This document shows positions 42,336 to 52,153 of a stretch of DNA of 64,000 nt, piece after piece. The translations under genes and the position numbers were made by a program. Location: contig NZ_PIPX01000001.1 of NCBI RefSeq assembly GCF_003987225.1, positions 62,001 through 126,000 of the forward strand, given 5' to 3'. Below the pieces are notes generated by a model. The model was given only the letters and a program-made list of their open reading frames with translations, searched no databases and was not told the DNA's origin. Numbering within the stretch: the first letter of the stretch is position 1; each line of letters begins with the position of its first letter. This stretch comes from Pseudidiomarina homiensis (GTDB lineage: Bacteria > Pseudomonadota > Gammaproteobacteria > Enterobacterales > Alteromonadaceae).

Positions 42336-44120
42336 ATGTCAAAGCCATTAAAACTGACGGAGCTGGTGTTACGTGACGCTCACCAATCGCTACTGGCAAC
42401 ACGTATGCGTTTGGACGATATGTTACCTATTGCCGAGCAGCTTGATAACGTAGGCTACTGGTCAATGGAGTCATGGGGTGGTGCAACGTTCGATGCTTGT
42501 ATCCGTTATCTAGGCGAAGACCCATGGGAGCGCATTCGCGAACTGAAAAAGGCGATGCCGAAAACACCTCAACAAATGCTCTTACGCGGACAAAACTTGT
42601 TGGGCTATCGGCATTATGCTGATGACGTTGTGCGTCGTTTCGTTGAACGCGCCAAGGAAAATGGCGTTGACGTGTTCCGCATTTTTGATGCAATGAATGA
42701 TGTGCGCAATCTAAAAACTGCAATTAAGGCTGCCAAAGACGTTGAAGGCCATGCGCAGGGAACGTTGTCGTACACGGTAAGCCCAGTGCATACGCTAGAC
42801 AAGTGGGTCGCCATGGCAGAAGAACTTGCTGACCTCGGCTGTGATTCTCTATTCATCAAGGATATGGCTGGCTTATTGCGGCCCCAAGCTGCCTATGAAC
42901 TGGTTACGGCTCTGAAAAAGGCCACTGATTTGCCAATTGCTATGCAGTGTCATGCAACCACGGGATTAAGTACTGCTACTTATCAGAAGGCCATTGACGC
43001 CGGTATCGATATGTTAGATACCGCAATTTCATCGATGAGTATGACCTATGGGCATTCGGCAACCGAAACAATTGTCGCGATGACCGAAGGTACTGAGCGT
43101 GATACCGGACTTGATCTCGAAAAACTGGAAGATATTGCCAGTTACTTCCGTGACGTACGCAAGAAATATGCGAAATTTGAAGGTTCACTCAAGGGCGTTG
43201 ATGCACGTATCTTGTTGGCCCAAGTTCCTGGTGGCATGCTGACGAATATGGAAAACCAGCTTCGTGAACAGGGCGCGGTAGAAAAATTTGATGAAGTGTT
43301 AGCTGAAATTCCACGGGTGCGTGAAGACCTTGGCTTTATTCCTTTGGTCACGCCGACATCACAGATCGTTGGCACTCAAGCGGTATTAAACGTATTAAGT
43401 GGTGAGCGTTATAAGTCGATATCGAAAGAAACCAAGGGAGTTTTGCGTGGCGAGTACGGCGCGACCGCCGCACCGGTAAATGAAGAACTACAGAAGCTTG
43501 TGCTTGAAGGCGCTGAGCCGATTACCTGCCGGCCAGCTGACCTTATTGATGACGAAATGGAGAAGCTCACTACCGAGTTACGCGAGCACGCTAAAGAGAA
43601 GAACTTGCGGATTGCCGATAATGAAGTCGACGATGTGCTGACTTACGCATTGTTCCCACAAATTGGCTTAAAGTATCTTGAAAATCGCGATAACCCTGAT
43701 GCTTTTGAACCTATCCCGTCAGCTACCGAAGCTGAATCAACGCCGCAGGCTGAGGCCAAAGCCGCTCCAGTGCAGGGTAAGTCTGCAGCCTATAGCGTGA
43801 AAGTCGATGGTAAGTTGTTCAACGTTGAAGTTGGCCCGGCGGGCACGGTTAGCGCGTCACAACAAGCATCTACCGACGAGGTAAAACAGAGCAGTGGTGC
43901 TGGAACCGCGGAAGAAGTAACCGCACCACTTGCCGGTAACGTATTTAAAGTGGTCGTCAAACCTGGCCAACAGGTTAGTGAAGGTGACGTTTTGATCGTC
44001 CTTGAAGCGATGAAAATGGAAACCGATATCAAAGCTGATCGGGATGGCACAATAGCTGAAGTGTACGCCAAAGAAGGTGACAGCGTCGCTGTCGGCGATG
44101 CATTGTTGACGTTGGAGTAA
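42336..44120 (+). CDS. oadA: oxaloacetate decarboxylase alpha chain (biotin protein)
   Basis: The carboxyltransferase subunit, moving carboxyl from oxaloacetate to biotin. The 594 residues contain a TIM-barrel carboxyltransferase domain (1-280; [28 protein letters not shown]-type [11 protein letters not shown], and metal-binding [10 protein letters not shown]), a PYC/OADA conserved region (about 300-460), an Ala/Pro-rich linker, and a biotinyl domain with EAMKMETD (biotin Lys about 559). GGGAAGGAG precedes the ATG. It acts with OadB and OadG in the membrane. Confidence 0.97.
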   Translation: MSKPLKLTELVLRDAHQSLLATRMRLDDMLPIAEQLDNVGYWSMESWGGATFDACIRYLGEDPWERIRELKKAMPKTPQQMLLRGQNLLGYRHYADDVVRRFVERAKENGVDVFRIFDAMNDVRNLKTAIKAAKDVEGHAQGTLSYTVSPVHTLDKWVAMAEELADLGCDSLFIKDMAGLLRPQAAYELVTALKKATDLPIAMQCHATTGLSTATYQKAIDAGIDMLDTAISSMSMTYGHSATETIVAMTEGTERDTGLDLEKLEDIASYFRDVRKKYAKFEGSLKGVDARILLAQVPGGMLTNMENQLREQGAVEKFDEVLAEIPRVREDLGFIPLVTPTSQIVGTQAVLNVLSGERYKSISKETKGVLRGEYGATAAPVNEELQKLVLEGAEPITCRPADLIDDEMEKLTTELREHAKEKNLRIADNEVDDVLTYALFPQIGLKYLENRDNPDAFEPIPSATEAESTPQAEAKAAPVQGKSAAYSVKVDGKLFNVEVGPAGTVSASQQASTDEVKQSSGAGTAEEVTAPLAGNVFKVVVKPGQQVSEGDVLIVLEAMKMETDIKADRDGTIAEVYAKEGDSVAVGDALLTLE

Positions 44121-44123
44121 GTC

Positions 44124-45254
44124 ATGGAGCGATGGATAACACTATGGCAAAGCACTGCTCTGGCTGCATTTACTTGGCAGCAAGCGGTAATGATGTTGGT
44201 TGGCGCCTTGCTGCTGTATCTGGCCATCCGTAAAAAGTTTGAACCTTTATTGCTGTTGCCGATTGGTTTTGGCGCCATTTTAGCGAATATCCCACTCGCT
44301 GGCTTCACCGAACCAGGCGGTATTCTCTATTACATCTATGTTGTCGGTATTGATACAGGCGTCTTTCCACTGCTCATTTTTATGGGGGTTGGCGCGATGA
44401 CGGACTTTGGTCCGTTACTTGCTAACCCACGGACATTGTTGCTAGGTGCTGCTGCTCAGTTCGGCATCTTTGCAACCTTATTTGGCGCGATTGCGTTAAA
44501 TGCTATTCCCGGCTTCGAGTTCAGTATGCAGGACGCCGCCGCAATCGCGATTATTGGTGGCGCCGATGGCCCCACGGCTATTTTTTTAGCCTCACGGCTG
44601 AGTCCTGAGCTGCTAGGTGCCATCGCCGTTGCTGCCTATTCTTATATGGCGTTAGTGCCGATCATTCAGCCCCCGATCATGAAGTTGTTAACGACGCAAG
44701 AAGAGCGCTCTGTGCGTATGGAGCAACTGCGTCAGGTCGGCCGTCGTGAGAAAATCTTATTTCCATTAGCTGTGTTGTTTTTGACGCTGTTGTTCTTACC
44801 GACGGCAACGCCATTAGTGGGGATGTTTTGTCTTGGTAACTTGATGCGTGAGGCGGGCGTGGTTGAGCGACTTAGCAAAACAGCGCAAAACGAACTCATC
44901 AATATTGTGACTATTTTTCTGGGACTTGCGGTTGGTTCAAAACTTTCAGCGAGCGAGTTTCTAACTGTAGAAACGCTCGGGATTTTAGCGCTCGGCGCGG
45001 TCGCTTTTAGTATTGGTACTGCTTCTGGTGTGTTGATGGCGAAATTAATGGCACGCTTTAGTAAGACGCCAATCAACCCGCTGATTGGTGCAGCTGGAGT
45101 CTCGGCCGTACCTATGGCGGCGCGAGTAGTTAACAAGGTTGGCTTAGATGCCAATCAAAGCAACTTTCTGCTCATGCACGCAATGGGACCGAACGTGGCG
45201 GGTGTGTTAGGTTCAGCAGTGGCTGCTGGTATCCTACTTGCCTTGGTAGGTTAA
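44124..45254 (+). CDS. oadB: oxaloacetate decarboxylase beta chain (sodium pump)
   Basis: A 376-residue integral membrane protein that decarboxylates carboxybiotin and exports sodium ions. The family hallmark [15 protein letters not shown], with the essential Asp, lies near residue 150. Other conserved stretches are [27 protein letters not shown] and the C-terminal [23 protein letters not shown]. It begins three bases after oadA. The pump suits a marine bacterium using a sodium gradient. Confidence 0.97.
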   Translation: MERWITLWQSTALAAFTWQQAVMMLVGALLLYLAIRKKFEPLLLLPIGFGAILANIPLAGFTEPGGILYYIYVVGIDTGVFPLLIFMGVGAMTDFGPLLANPRTLLLGAAAQFGIFATLFGAIALNAIPGFEFSMQDAAAIAIIGGADGPTAIFLASRLSPELLGAIAVAAYSYMALVPIIQPPIMKLLTTQEERSVRMEQLRQVGRREKILFPLAVLFLTLLFLPTATPLVGMFCLGNLMREAGVVERLSKTAQNELINIVTIFLGLAVGSKLSASEFLTVETLGILALGAVAFSIGTASGVLMAKLMARFSKTPINPLIGAAGVSAVPMAARVVNKVGLDANQSNFLLMHAMGPNVAGVLGSAVAAGILLALVG

Positions 45255-45264
45255 GGAATGGTGG

Positions 45265-45292
45265 AACAGGGCGCTAAAATTGGCGTCCTGTT
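45265..45292. terminator. hairpin between convergent oadB and small membrane gene
   Basis: AACAGGGCGC pairs with GCGTCCTGTT (10 bp with one G-T pair) around TAAAATTG-like loop. It lacks T runs on either side, so termination is uncertain. Its left arm lies partly past and its loop overlaps the stop of the minus-strand 59-residue gene. Confidence 0.4.
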
Positions 45293-45453
45293 AACCACAA
45301 CAACAACGTGTATACCGCAGCGATAAATAAACTTACAACTAAGATGTAAACAAAGCCTTTACGACCTTGCTTCAAGGTGAATCCATTCGCTCTTAGATAG
45401 AGCCACCACATCAGTCCAAGTACTAGCGGTATTAGAAATAAAAATCGAATCAT
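45274..45453 (-). CDS. 59-residue two-helix membrane protein coupled to the kinase
   Basis: A small protein, [20 protein letters not shown] and onward, with two hydrophobic helices (about 2-20 and 34-55) joined by a basic loop ([13 protein letters not shown]). The ATG at 45453 overlaps the kinase TGA as ATGA, a classic sign of translational coupling. An in-frame ATG at 45468 would give five extra residues but lies inside the kinase frame. I do not recognise a family. Because the kinase has no membrane or sensor domain of its own, this protein is a candidate anchor or sensor for it; that is an inference from context. Confidence 0.7.
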   Translation of the reverse strand: MIRFLFLIPLVLGLMWWLYLRANGFTLKQGRKGFVYILVVSLFIAAVYTLLLWLTGRQF

Positions 45454-47459
45454 TGGCGTTCCACCCATAGTTTTAAATCGGTTGCGGCAAGCTGTGCTTG
45501 CTCTAGCATCGGGCGCAGGCGTGTAATATGGTCTGCGACCTGATCAAGTTCAGCATTTTTCATTGCTGCCTCTAATTGTGTAGCAAGTTTTTCGATCCCC
45601 AATAAGCCGAGGTTTGCGGCCGAGCCTTTCAGGGTGTGAAAATAGCGTCGAGCTTCCTCGTGCTGACCTTTACTCAGAAAGTCGACGACACGTTGGGGGG
45701 CTTCTTGATAACTCCCATGAAGTCGCGCAATCAAATCGACGTAGAGCTCAATGTTGTGATTGAGACGTGTCAACGCACTCTGAAAATCGATGTCATGATG
45801 ATTAGGGTAGCGTCGCTTCTTGTCAGTCATGGAATTGGCAGCTTGCGAAGTTTGCTCGATTTGGCGGTCACGGCGACACCACTTTTTCACCGTTGCTTGT
45901 AATTTTGCTTCATCGATGGGTTTCGCCAAGTGGTCTTGCATGCCTGCCGCAAGTGATTGTTCAACGTCTTCGCTGGCACTGTTTGCGGTCATGGCAATGA
46001 TCGGAAGCTGCTCGTACGAAAAGCGTGAGCGGATTTCACGTGTTGCTCTATAACCGTCCATGATTGGCATTTGAATGTCCATAAAGACGATACCATAGGC
46101 GTGTTGCTCGACTAACTCGATGGCTTCACGGCCATGCTGGGCAATATCGACTTGCAGCCCCAAATGTTCAAGCATTTCCTTGGCAATATGTTGATTGATA
46201 TCGTTGTCTTCAACCAATAACACGCGAGTGCCTTGCAACTCTTGCCAATAGTCGTCCGCTTGTTCGGTGTGGCGTTGGGAATAGAGCGCTAATACAGAGC
46301 TAAGCTCCCGCACCACGGCATGACTTGTATACGGCTTCAGAAGATGGCCTTGGACACCATATTCGCGCGCCTTATCAATGAGCTCAGTGGCATGGTAGCT
46401 GGTCGCTAAAATGCATTTGGGTGGCTCTGGATGTTGCAAAAGACGTTGGCAGAGTTCAAGTCCACTCATGCCGGGGAGTTGCCAATCAATGATAGCGGCC
46501 GTGAAAGGCTTTTTTTGGTGCTTGCTGAGGGCATCTTCAGCGGTGCGAAAGCTGACAACGTCAATCTGTAAGCTGCGCAATAAGTCGTTGAGCATTTCAC
46601 GCGTGGTGAGGTTGTCTTCGACAATCATGATGCGTTTACCGGCAAGTTCCGGCAGCACTGATAAAGGAATCCGTGGTTGCTGGGGCTGCTGCAGCGGCAG
46701 CTGCAGTTCTATGAAAAAGGTAGTGCCTTGCCCTTTACTGCTGGTAACGCCGATACCATGTTCATTCATGAGTTTGACGATGCGTTGGCTGATGGCAAGA
46801 CCTAAGCCGGTGCCCCCGTATTTACGCGTTGTCGAGGTGTCTGCTTGGGTGAAAGCTTGAAATAGCTTATGCCGTTGCTCTTCGTCCATCCCAATACCGG
46901 TATCGGTCACCGATAGTCGTAAAAACAAATGGCTATCGGTTTGATCAAGCTTGGTAACCGAGACAACGACTTCGCCGTGTTCAGTGAATTTAATTGCGTT
47001 GCTGACTAAATTAACCAGTACTTGATTCAGTCGCAGTGGATCGCCGACCAATTGCGTGGGTAAATTCGGCGGTAAATTGATAATGAATTCTAAATTTTTA
47101 TCATGCGCGCGATAGGCAAAGAGATCAGCAAGGTTGCGCAGGACTTCTTCTAAATCAAATGGAATGGATTCGATGGTAAGTTTATTGGCTTCCAGCTTCG
47201 AGAAATCAAGTAAATCATTGATAATCCCCAAGAGTATCTTGGACGATCCTTCAATCGATTTTAAATAGCCCCGCTGCTTATCATTCAACTCAGTTTTTAG
47301 ACACAGTTGTGTCATCCCCAAAATAGCATTGATCGGGGTACGAATTTCGTGACTCATATTAGCCAAAAATTCACTTTTGGCTTGGTTCGCAGCCTCAGCA
47401 GATGCAATCGCTTGCTCTAGTTCTGCTAAATCTCTCGGGCTGTTCTCGTTATCGGCCAT
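45450..47459 (-). CDS. cytosolic hybrid histidine kinase (HisKA-HATPase-REC-REC-Hpt) without sensor domain
   Basis: A complete phosphorelay protein of 669 residues from the ATG at 47459. Order: a short acidic helix (1-28), HisKA with [14 protein letters not shown] (His37), HATPase_c (about 140-260; [32 protein letters not shown]), receiver 1 (about 275-395; phosphoacceptor Asp in [11 protein letters not shown]), receiver 2 (about 410-530; [15 protein letters not shown], Asp in [13 protein letters not shown]) and Hpt (about 570-665; [12 protein letters not shown]). No PAS, HAMP or membrane segment precedes HisKA, unlike BarA or ArcB. Possible longer starts are an ATG at 47495 and a TTG at 47519; neither adds a sensor. 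It is divergent from gshA. Confidence 0.9.
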   Translation of the reverse strand: MADNENSPRDLAELEQAIASAEAANQAKSEFLANMSHEIRTPINAILGMTQLCLKTELNDKQRGYLKSIEGSSKILLGIINDLLDFSKLEANKLTIESIPFDLEEVLRNLADLFAYRAHDKNLEFIINLPPNLPTQLVGDPLRLNQVLVNLVSNAIKFTEHGEVVVSVTKLDQTDSHLFLRLSVTDTGIGMDEEQRHKLFQAFTQADTSTTRKYGGTGLGLAISQRIVKLMNEHGIGVTSSKGQGTTFFIELQLPLQQPQQPRIPLSVLPELAGKRIMIVEDNLTTREMLNDLLRSLQIDVVSFRTAEDALSKHQKKPFTAAIIDWQLPGMSGLELCQRLLQHPEPPKCILATSYHATELIDKAREYGVQGHLLKPYTSHAVVRELSSVLALYSQRHTEQADDYWQELQGTRVLLVEDNDINQHIAKEMLEHLGLQVDIAQHGREAIELVEQHAYGIVFMDIQMPIMDGYRATREIRSRFSYEQLPIIAMTANSASEDVEQSLAAGMQDHLAKPIDEAKLQATVKKWCRRDRQIEQTSQAANSMTDKKRRYPNHHDIDFQSALTRLNHNIELYVDLIARLHGSYQEAPQRVVDFLSKGQHEEARRYFHTLKGSAANLGLLGIEKLATQLEAAMKNAELDQVADHITRLRPMLEQAQLAATDLKLWVERQ

Positions 47460-47605
47460 GCGGTTCCAATCATCGTAAAGGTTGCTAAATATCATGCCAC
47501 GGGCGCATGCATTCGCCAAATTATCTCATGATCATGGACGTTTGTGGTCAGAAACAGTAAGCTTTGCAACATCTAACCCCGATGTAGCCAAAGGCAGGAC
47601 TGAGT

Positions 47606-49216
47606 TTGCAAACAACACTGTTGAAGTCGCTCGAGCACTTGCAATCAACCGCGGATGAGAAGGCAGTGAAAGGCATCCAGCGTGGAATCGAGCGTGAGTG
47701 TCTTCGTATTACTCCGGAAGGACGTTTAGCGCCGACCACGCACCCCATAGAGTTGGGTAAAACGTTGACGCACCCGCATATCACCACCGATTATGCTGAG
47801 ATGCTGCTCGAGTTTATTACGCCCGTGGCAACGGATATTCAGGTCACACTTGATCAACTGACCGACATACACAGTTATACCTACCGTTATATGGGTGACG
47901 AGTTGATGTGGCCGCTAAGTATGCCGTGCTTTGTTGGCGATGAACACGACATCCACATTGCGCGTTATGGGAGTTCTCACAGCGGTCGTATGAAGAACTT
48001 GTATCGCCGTGGGCTGACGTACCGTTATGGTGGAGGTATGCAGATTATCGCCGGTGTACATTTTAACTTCTCGGTACCACAGGCGATGTGGCAAGCGTTG
48101 GCAGCGCAGGATGGCGTTGAACCCTCAGCGGACTATATTTCTACGCGTTACTTCGGTTTAATTCGTAACTACAAACGCGTGTGCTGGGTGATTCCCTATT
48201 TGTTTGGCGCTTCGCCAGCGATTTGTCAGTCATTCCTCAAGCATGCCGATAGTACTATCGAACTGAAGTCTTTAGGCAAAGGCACGGTTTACCGCGAGTA
48301 TGGTACATCATTGCGGATGAGTGACTTAGGTTACACCAACAAAGAGCAGGCCGACCTGCAAATTACCTATAACTCACTTGAAGATTACGTCACGCGCCTA
48401 CGCCGAGCAATTACCACACCGTCGCAACGGTTTGGCAAAATTGGTGTAAAACAGCAAAACGCACAAGGTGACACTGACTATTTCCAATTGAATAGCAACA
48501 TTTTGCAAATTGAAAACGAGTTTTACTCACCGATCCGTCCTAAACGTGTCGCGCAAAACGGTGAAACGCCTACTCAAGCGTTAGAACGCGGTGGTGTTGA
48601 GTACATCGAAGTGCGTGCACTGGATGTCAATCCGTTTAGCCCTGTTGGGATCACGGCTGAGCAAATTCGGATGCTCGATTTGTTGTTGCTGTATTGCTTG
48701 CTCAATGATAGTCCAGAACTCGATTGGGATGCTCAACAAGTTACCGAAAAGAACTTTAATAAAGTTGTGCTTGATGGACGTAACCCGCGGTTGACGTTAA
48801 ATGACAACGGCTATGAGCGTCCTATTAGTGATTGGTTAGAAGAGTTGTTCGCTGACCTACAGGCTCTTGCTCGGTTCATGGATCAAGGCGACGACAACGC
48901 ATACAGCGAAACGGTTGCCGAGCATTATCAAATGGTTCTGAATCCGGAGCTAACGTTGTCTGGACGTATGCTGGCGCTGATGCGCGATGAAAATCTGGAT
49001 AACAGTCATCTGGGTATGCGCTTAGCACGAGCTTATCAAAAAGAGTTGCAGGCACCGCTGAAATATTTCAGCGAGGCCGATTTTGCCACCTGGACACAGG
49101 CCTCGATTGCTGAGCAAGAGGCGAGAGAGCAGCATGACCAAGGGACCTCGTTCGATGCTTTCCTTGATGATTATTTTACTAAGGCGAAGTGTACAGCGGC
49201 GGAGTGTGAGAAGTAA
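47606..49216 (+). CDS. gshA: glutamate--cysteine ligase
   Basis: ATP-dependent ligase that makes gamma-glutamylcysteine, the first step in glutathione synthesis. At 536 residues it is close to the E. coli type (518). GIQRGIERECLRITPEGRLA, HPHITTDYAEMLLEFITPV, GGMQIIAGVHFNFS and EVRALDVNPFSPVGI are the conserved active-site segments. The start is a TTG at 47606, supported by similarity from residue 1 (MQTTLLKSLEHLQ) and by the lack of an ATG nearby. The stop overlaps the next gene (TAATG). Confidence 0.95.
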   Translation: MQTTLLKSLEHLQSTADEKAVKGIQRGIERECLRITPEGRLAPTTHPIELGKTLTHPHITTDYAEMLLEFITPVATDIQVTLDQLTDIHSYTYRYMGDELMWPLSMPCFVGDEHDIHIARYGSSHSGRMKNLYRRGLTYRYGGGMQIIAGVHFNFSVPQAMWQALAAQDGVEPSADYISTRYFGLIRNYKRVCWVIPYLFGASPAICQSFLKHADSTIELKSLGKGTVYREYGTSLRMSDLGYTNKEQADLQITYNSLEDYVTRLRRAITTPSQRFGKIGVKQQNAQGDTDYFQLNSNILQIENEFYSPIRPKRVAQNGETPTQALERGGVEYIEVRALDVNPFSPVGITAEQIRMLDLLLLYCLLNDSPELDWDAQQVTEKNFNKVVLDGRNPRLTLNDNGYERPISDWLEELFADLQALARFMDQGDDNAYSETVAEHYQMVLNPELTLSGRMLALMRDENLDNSHLGMRLARAYQKELQAPLKYFSEADFATWTQASIAEQEAREQHDQGTSFDAFLDDYFTKAKCTAAECEK

Positions 49217-49833
49217 TGAAAAAGTGGCAGTCACTTACGGTAGCAAGCGCCATAGTCATGGCGCTTTCGGGTTGTGCTTCGGCGCCTCCGGAGCAGCCGG
49301 AAGATTTGTGCGAAATTTTTTATGAAAAGCCTGATTGGTATGATGCTGCTGCTGAAATGCGTGACCGTTGGGGTGTGCCGATTCAAATTCCAATGGCGAT
49401 GATGTACCAAGAAAGCTCATTTAAGCATGACGCTGTGCCGCCAAGAGATTACCTGCTATGGATCATTCCATGGGGGAGGGTGAGTAGTGCTTATGGTTAT
49501 TCACAAGCAAAGACGCCAACTTGGGATGACTATGAGCGAGAAACTGGCAACAGTTGGGCCTCGCGCGACTCGTTTGAAGACGCTATTGACTTCATGGGCT
49601 GGTTCATTGATAAAAGCCACCGTTTGAACGGGGTGTCGAAGTGGGACGCTTACGGGCTCTACTTAAACTACCATGAAGGTTGGACGGGCTATAAACATCA
49701 GACCTATCGCTCCAAAGCTTGGCTGATGCGAACGGCCGAACGCGTAAAACAGCGCGCCGGTGTTTATGGCGCGCAATTACGTCGTTGTGAAGAGGACCTC
49801 AAGAAAAACTGGTTTTTGGATCTGTTCTTCTAG
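49216..49833 (+). CDS. lytic-transglycosylase-like lipoprotein
   Basis: A 205-residue lipoprotein (lipobox ALSGC, Cys20) with an SLT-like fold: MAMMYQESSFKHDAVPP supplies the catalytic Glu of soluble lytic transglycosylases, followed by SSAYGYSQAKTPTWDDY and LNYHEGWTGY. Such enzymes cleave the MurNAc-GlcNAc bond of peptidoglycan to give anhydro ends. It is coupled to gshA by a one-base overlap, but no functional link to glutathione is evident. The protein ends five bases from the convergent corB. Confidence 0.85.
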   Translation: MKKWQSLTVASAIVMALSGCASAPPEQPEDLCEIFYEKPDWYDAAAEMRDRWGVPIQIPMAMMYQESSFKHDAVPPRDYLLWIIPWGRVSSAYGYSQAKTPTWDDYERETGNSWASRDSFEDAIDFMGWFIDKSHRLNGVSKWDAYGLYLNYHEGWTGYKHQTYRSKAWLMRTAERVKQRAGVYGAQLRRCEEDLKKNWFLDLFF

Positions 49834-49838
49834 GGCGT

Positions 49839-51140
49839 TCAACTAAACAAATTTTGTTGTTCTTGATGGTGTGACTCGTGAGGCAAGAAGCGCACTTGTT
49901 TGACCATGCTTTCGCTGCTCTCGACGATTTCTAGCGCGTAACCTTCGATGCGCAAGCATAAAGGTTGCTGCGGAATATCGCCTAGCCACTCAATAATTAA
50001 GCCGCTCACTGTTTTGGGTCCATCAGTGGGCAGCTCCCAATTCATTTCTTTATTGAGTTCACGAATGTTAGCGGTACCTTCCACCACAATTGAGCCATCT
50101 TCTTGCGCCGTGACCGTTTCACTTGGCGCCGGCGTAATATTTGTGGTGAAGTCGCCAACAATCTCTTCGAGGATATCTTCGAGGGTTACCAACCCTTGAA
50201 TGTCGCCGTATTCATCAACGACAAGGCCAATACGCTCTTTGTTGTGCTGAAATTTTAGTAACTGCACGTTAAGCGGTGTGCCCTCAGGAATGAAGTAAAT
50301 TTCGCGGGCAGAGCGAATGAGTTCTGCTTTATCCGTTTCGCTATTGGTTTTCGTCACAATTTGCATGATGTCGCGAGCATGTAAAAAACCAATGGCATCA
50401 TCGATTTCACCACGGTAAAGCAACAGGCGTGTGTATTGCGCTTGCGAAAGTTGCTTTATGATTGACTTGATATCGTCTTGTACGTCGATCCCGCTAATGT
50501 CCGCACGGGGGATCATGACATCCTCAACCGTAACCTTTTCCAGATCTAAAATGCTGAGCAGCATGTCTTGGTGGCTGCTCGGGATCATTGATTGTGCTTC
50601 GTTGACCACCGTGCGTAGTTCTTCTGAACTTAACGCATCTTGCCCCATCGTGGTGTTAGGGTTCACGCCTAACAGGCGCATAAAACCATTGGTGATAAAA
50701 TTCACCGTAGCTACGAATGGATACATGATCGTCAGCAACGGTTTTAGAATGATAGAACTCGGAAAAGCGACTCGCTCAGGATGTAAGGCGGCGATGGTTT
50801 TGGGTGTTACTTCCGCAAAAATCAAAACAATGATGGTTAAACCAAAGGTAGCAACCACAATTCCAGCGTCACCGAACCAGCGAAAGCAGAGGACCGTGGC
50901 GATGGCTGAAGCACCGATGTTGACCAAGTTATTGCCTATCAGAATCAGGCCAATCAGCCGATCTGGCCGATCGAGCAAATACTGCACGCGTTTAGCGCCA
51001 GCGTGGTCTTGTTGTGCGAGGTGACGCAGGCGGTAGCGGTTGACCGACATCATGCCAGTTTCCGAACCTGAAAAATACGCCGAGAGAAACAGTAATAACC
51101 CTAAAATAATGAGCAGGGTCGACGTGGCTATCTCGTCCAA
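49839..51140 (-). CDS. corB: CorB/CNNM-type transporter (DUF21-CBS-CorC)
   Basis: A 433-residue inner-membrane protein of the HlyC/CorC family. A DUF21 (CNNM) membrane domain with about four helices (1-180; FLSAYFSGSETGMMSVNRYRL, with AEVTPKTIAA), two CBS domains (about 200-320; VMIPRADISGID) and a C-terminal CorC/HlyC domain (about 340-420) are visible. Relatives transport or regulate magnesium or sodium. The corB-ypjD-ffh neighbourhood is the E. coli yfjD-ypjD-ffh arrangement. Confidence 0.92.
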   Translation of the reverse strand: MDEIATSTLLIILGLLLFLSAYFSGSETGMMSVNRYRLRHLAQQDHAGAKRVQYLLDRPDRLIGLILIGNNLVNIGASAIATVLCFRWFGDAGIVVATFGLTIIVLIFAEVTPKTIAALHPERVAFPSSIILKPLLTIMYPFVATVNFITNGFMRLLGVNPNTTMGQDALSSEELRTVVNEAQSMIPSSHQDMLLSILDLEKVTVEDVMIPRADISGIDVQDDIKSIIKQLSQAQYTRLLLYRGEIDDAIGFLHARDIMQIVTKTNSETDKAELIRSAREIYFIPEGTPLNVQLLKFQHNKERIGLVVDEYGDIQGLVTLEDILEEIVGDFTTNITPAPSETVTAQEDGSIVVEGTANIRELNKEMNWELPTDGPKTVSGLIIEWLGDIPQQPLCLRIEGYALEIVESSESMVKQVRFLPHESHHQEQQNLFS

Positions 51141-51207
51141 GAAGGTTACCTATATTGAATACTTGAATGCCTAATTTAATGAGATGGTCAGACAAGTCAA
51201 GTTTGAA

Positions 51208-51996
51208 TTAACTCAGCAGTACGTCACGGACGAAGCGGCTACCAAAATAACCAAGACTGAGGAGGATACTGGCGACGACACTAGCGATGACCAACATGCG
51301 ACCGCGCATGCCTTGTACGCGATGTAAGACAACAATGGCGAGGTAGATGAGCACCGCGATAGAACTAAGAATCGTTTTGTGAGCCTGCCCTTGGGCAAAC
51401 ATGTCATCGAGGAAGACAAAGCCGCTAGCAATTGCGATAAAAAGTAACAAGGTCCCGCTGCTTAACAGGCGGAAAAAGTATCTTTCGACCACCATTAAAG
51501 GCGGAAGGTAGTTCGATAATACATTCATCCGGTGGTTTTTCAGCAGATAATTAAGATACAGCAATTGCACTGCATAGAGTGTCGCTAACATTAAAATTGC
51601 GTAGGCAAGTAGGCTCAGAATAATGTGGATCGCGAGACCATGAGTATTGGCAATACTCGCACCCCAATGGGCCGGACTGAGCGCTAAGATAAGACAACTG
51701 ACTGCGGCGAACAAATAAATAACCGGACGTAGCACAAGTCCGCTGTTAGGTTGCACTTTTAGAAAAGAGAGCAACGCCAGTAAAAAAGCAACAACGCTTA
51801 AGCTGCTCGCCACATTAAGGTGGTCAAAGCCATCGCTGGCCAAATACCACGCGAGTAGCGCACCGTGACTGACGACTGCAGCTAATGCTACCCAGCTGAT
51901 CAATGTGGTCGACGAGTCTTTATGCGCCAACTGACGCCAGAGGAGTCCAGCGCTGACAATGTACAAAACTAAGGTAAGAACGAGCAGGCCTAGCAT
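51208..51996 (-). CDS. ypjD: CcsA/YpjD-like cytochrome c assembly membrane protein
   Basis: A 262-residue protein with eight predicted membrane helices and the CcsA/ResC-type domain; the central HWGASIANTHGLAIHIILSL holds histidines in the position expected for heme handling. E. coli YpjD (263 residues) has the same size and position beside ffh; it has been linked to metal-ion efflux with CorB. The ATG at 51996 is preferred over a GTG at 52008, as it lies near GGAAA and gives the family length. It ends 68 bases from corB. Confidence 0.9.
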   Translation of the reverse strand: MLGLLVLTLVLYIVSAGLLWRQLAHKDSSTTLISWVALAAVVSHGALLAWYLASDGFDHLNVASSLSVVAFLLALLSFLKVQPNSGLVLRPVIYLFAAVSCLILALSPAHWGASIANTHGLAIHIILSLLAYAILMLATLYAVQLLYLNYLLKNHRMNVLSNYLPPLMVVERYFFRLLSSGTLLLFIAIASGFVFLDDMFAQGQAHKTILSSIAVLIYLAIVVLHRVQGMRGRMLVIASVVASILLSLGYFGSRFVRDVLLS

Positions 51997-52153
51997 TATC
52001 GTTTCCACAGGTTAAATGATGTAACTTCCTGACTTGAAAGCCCAAGTATATGCATTGTGCCAGAGAAACCCAATAGGATCGGGAAACTTTGCTTGAATTA
52101 CGTTATAATCGCCGCCAGATTATCTCCAGCTAGCAGTAGATGGACAACAACCG

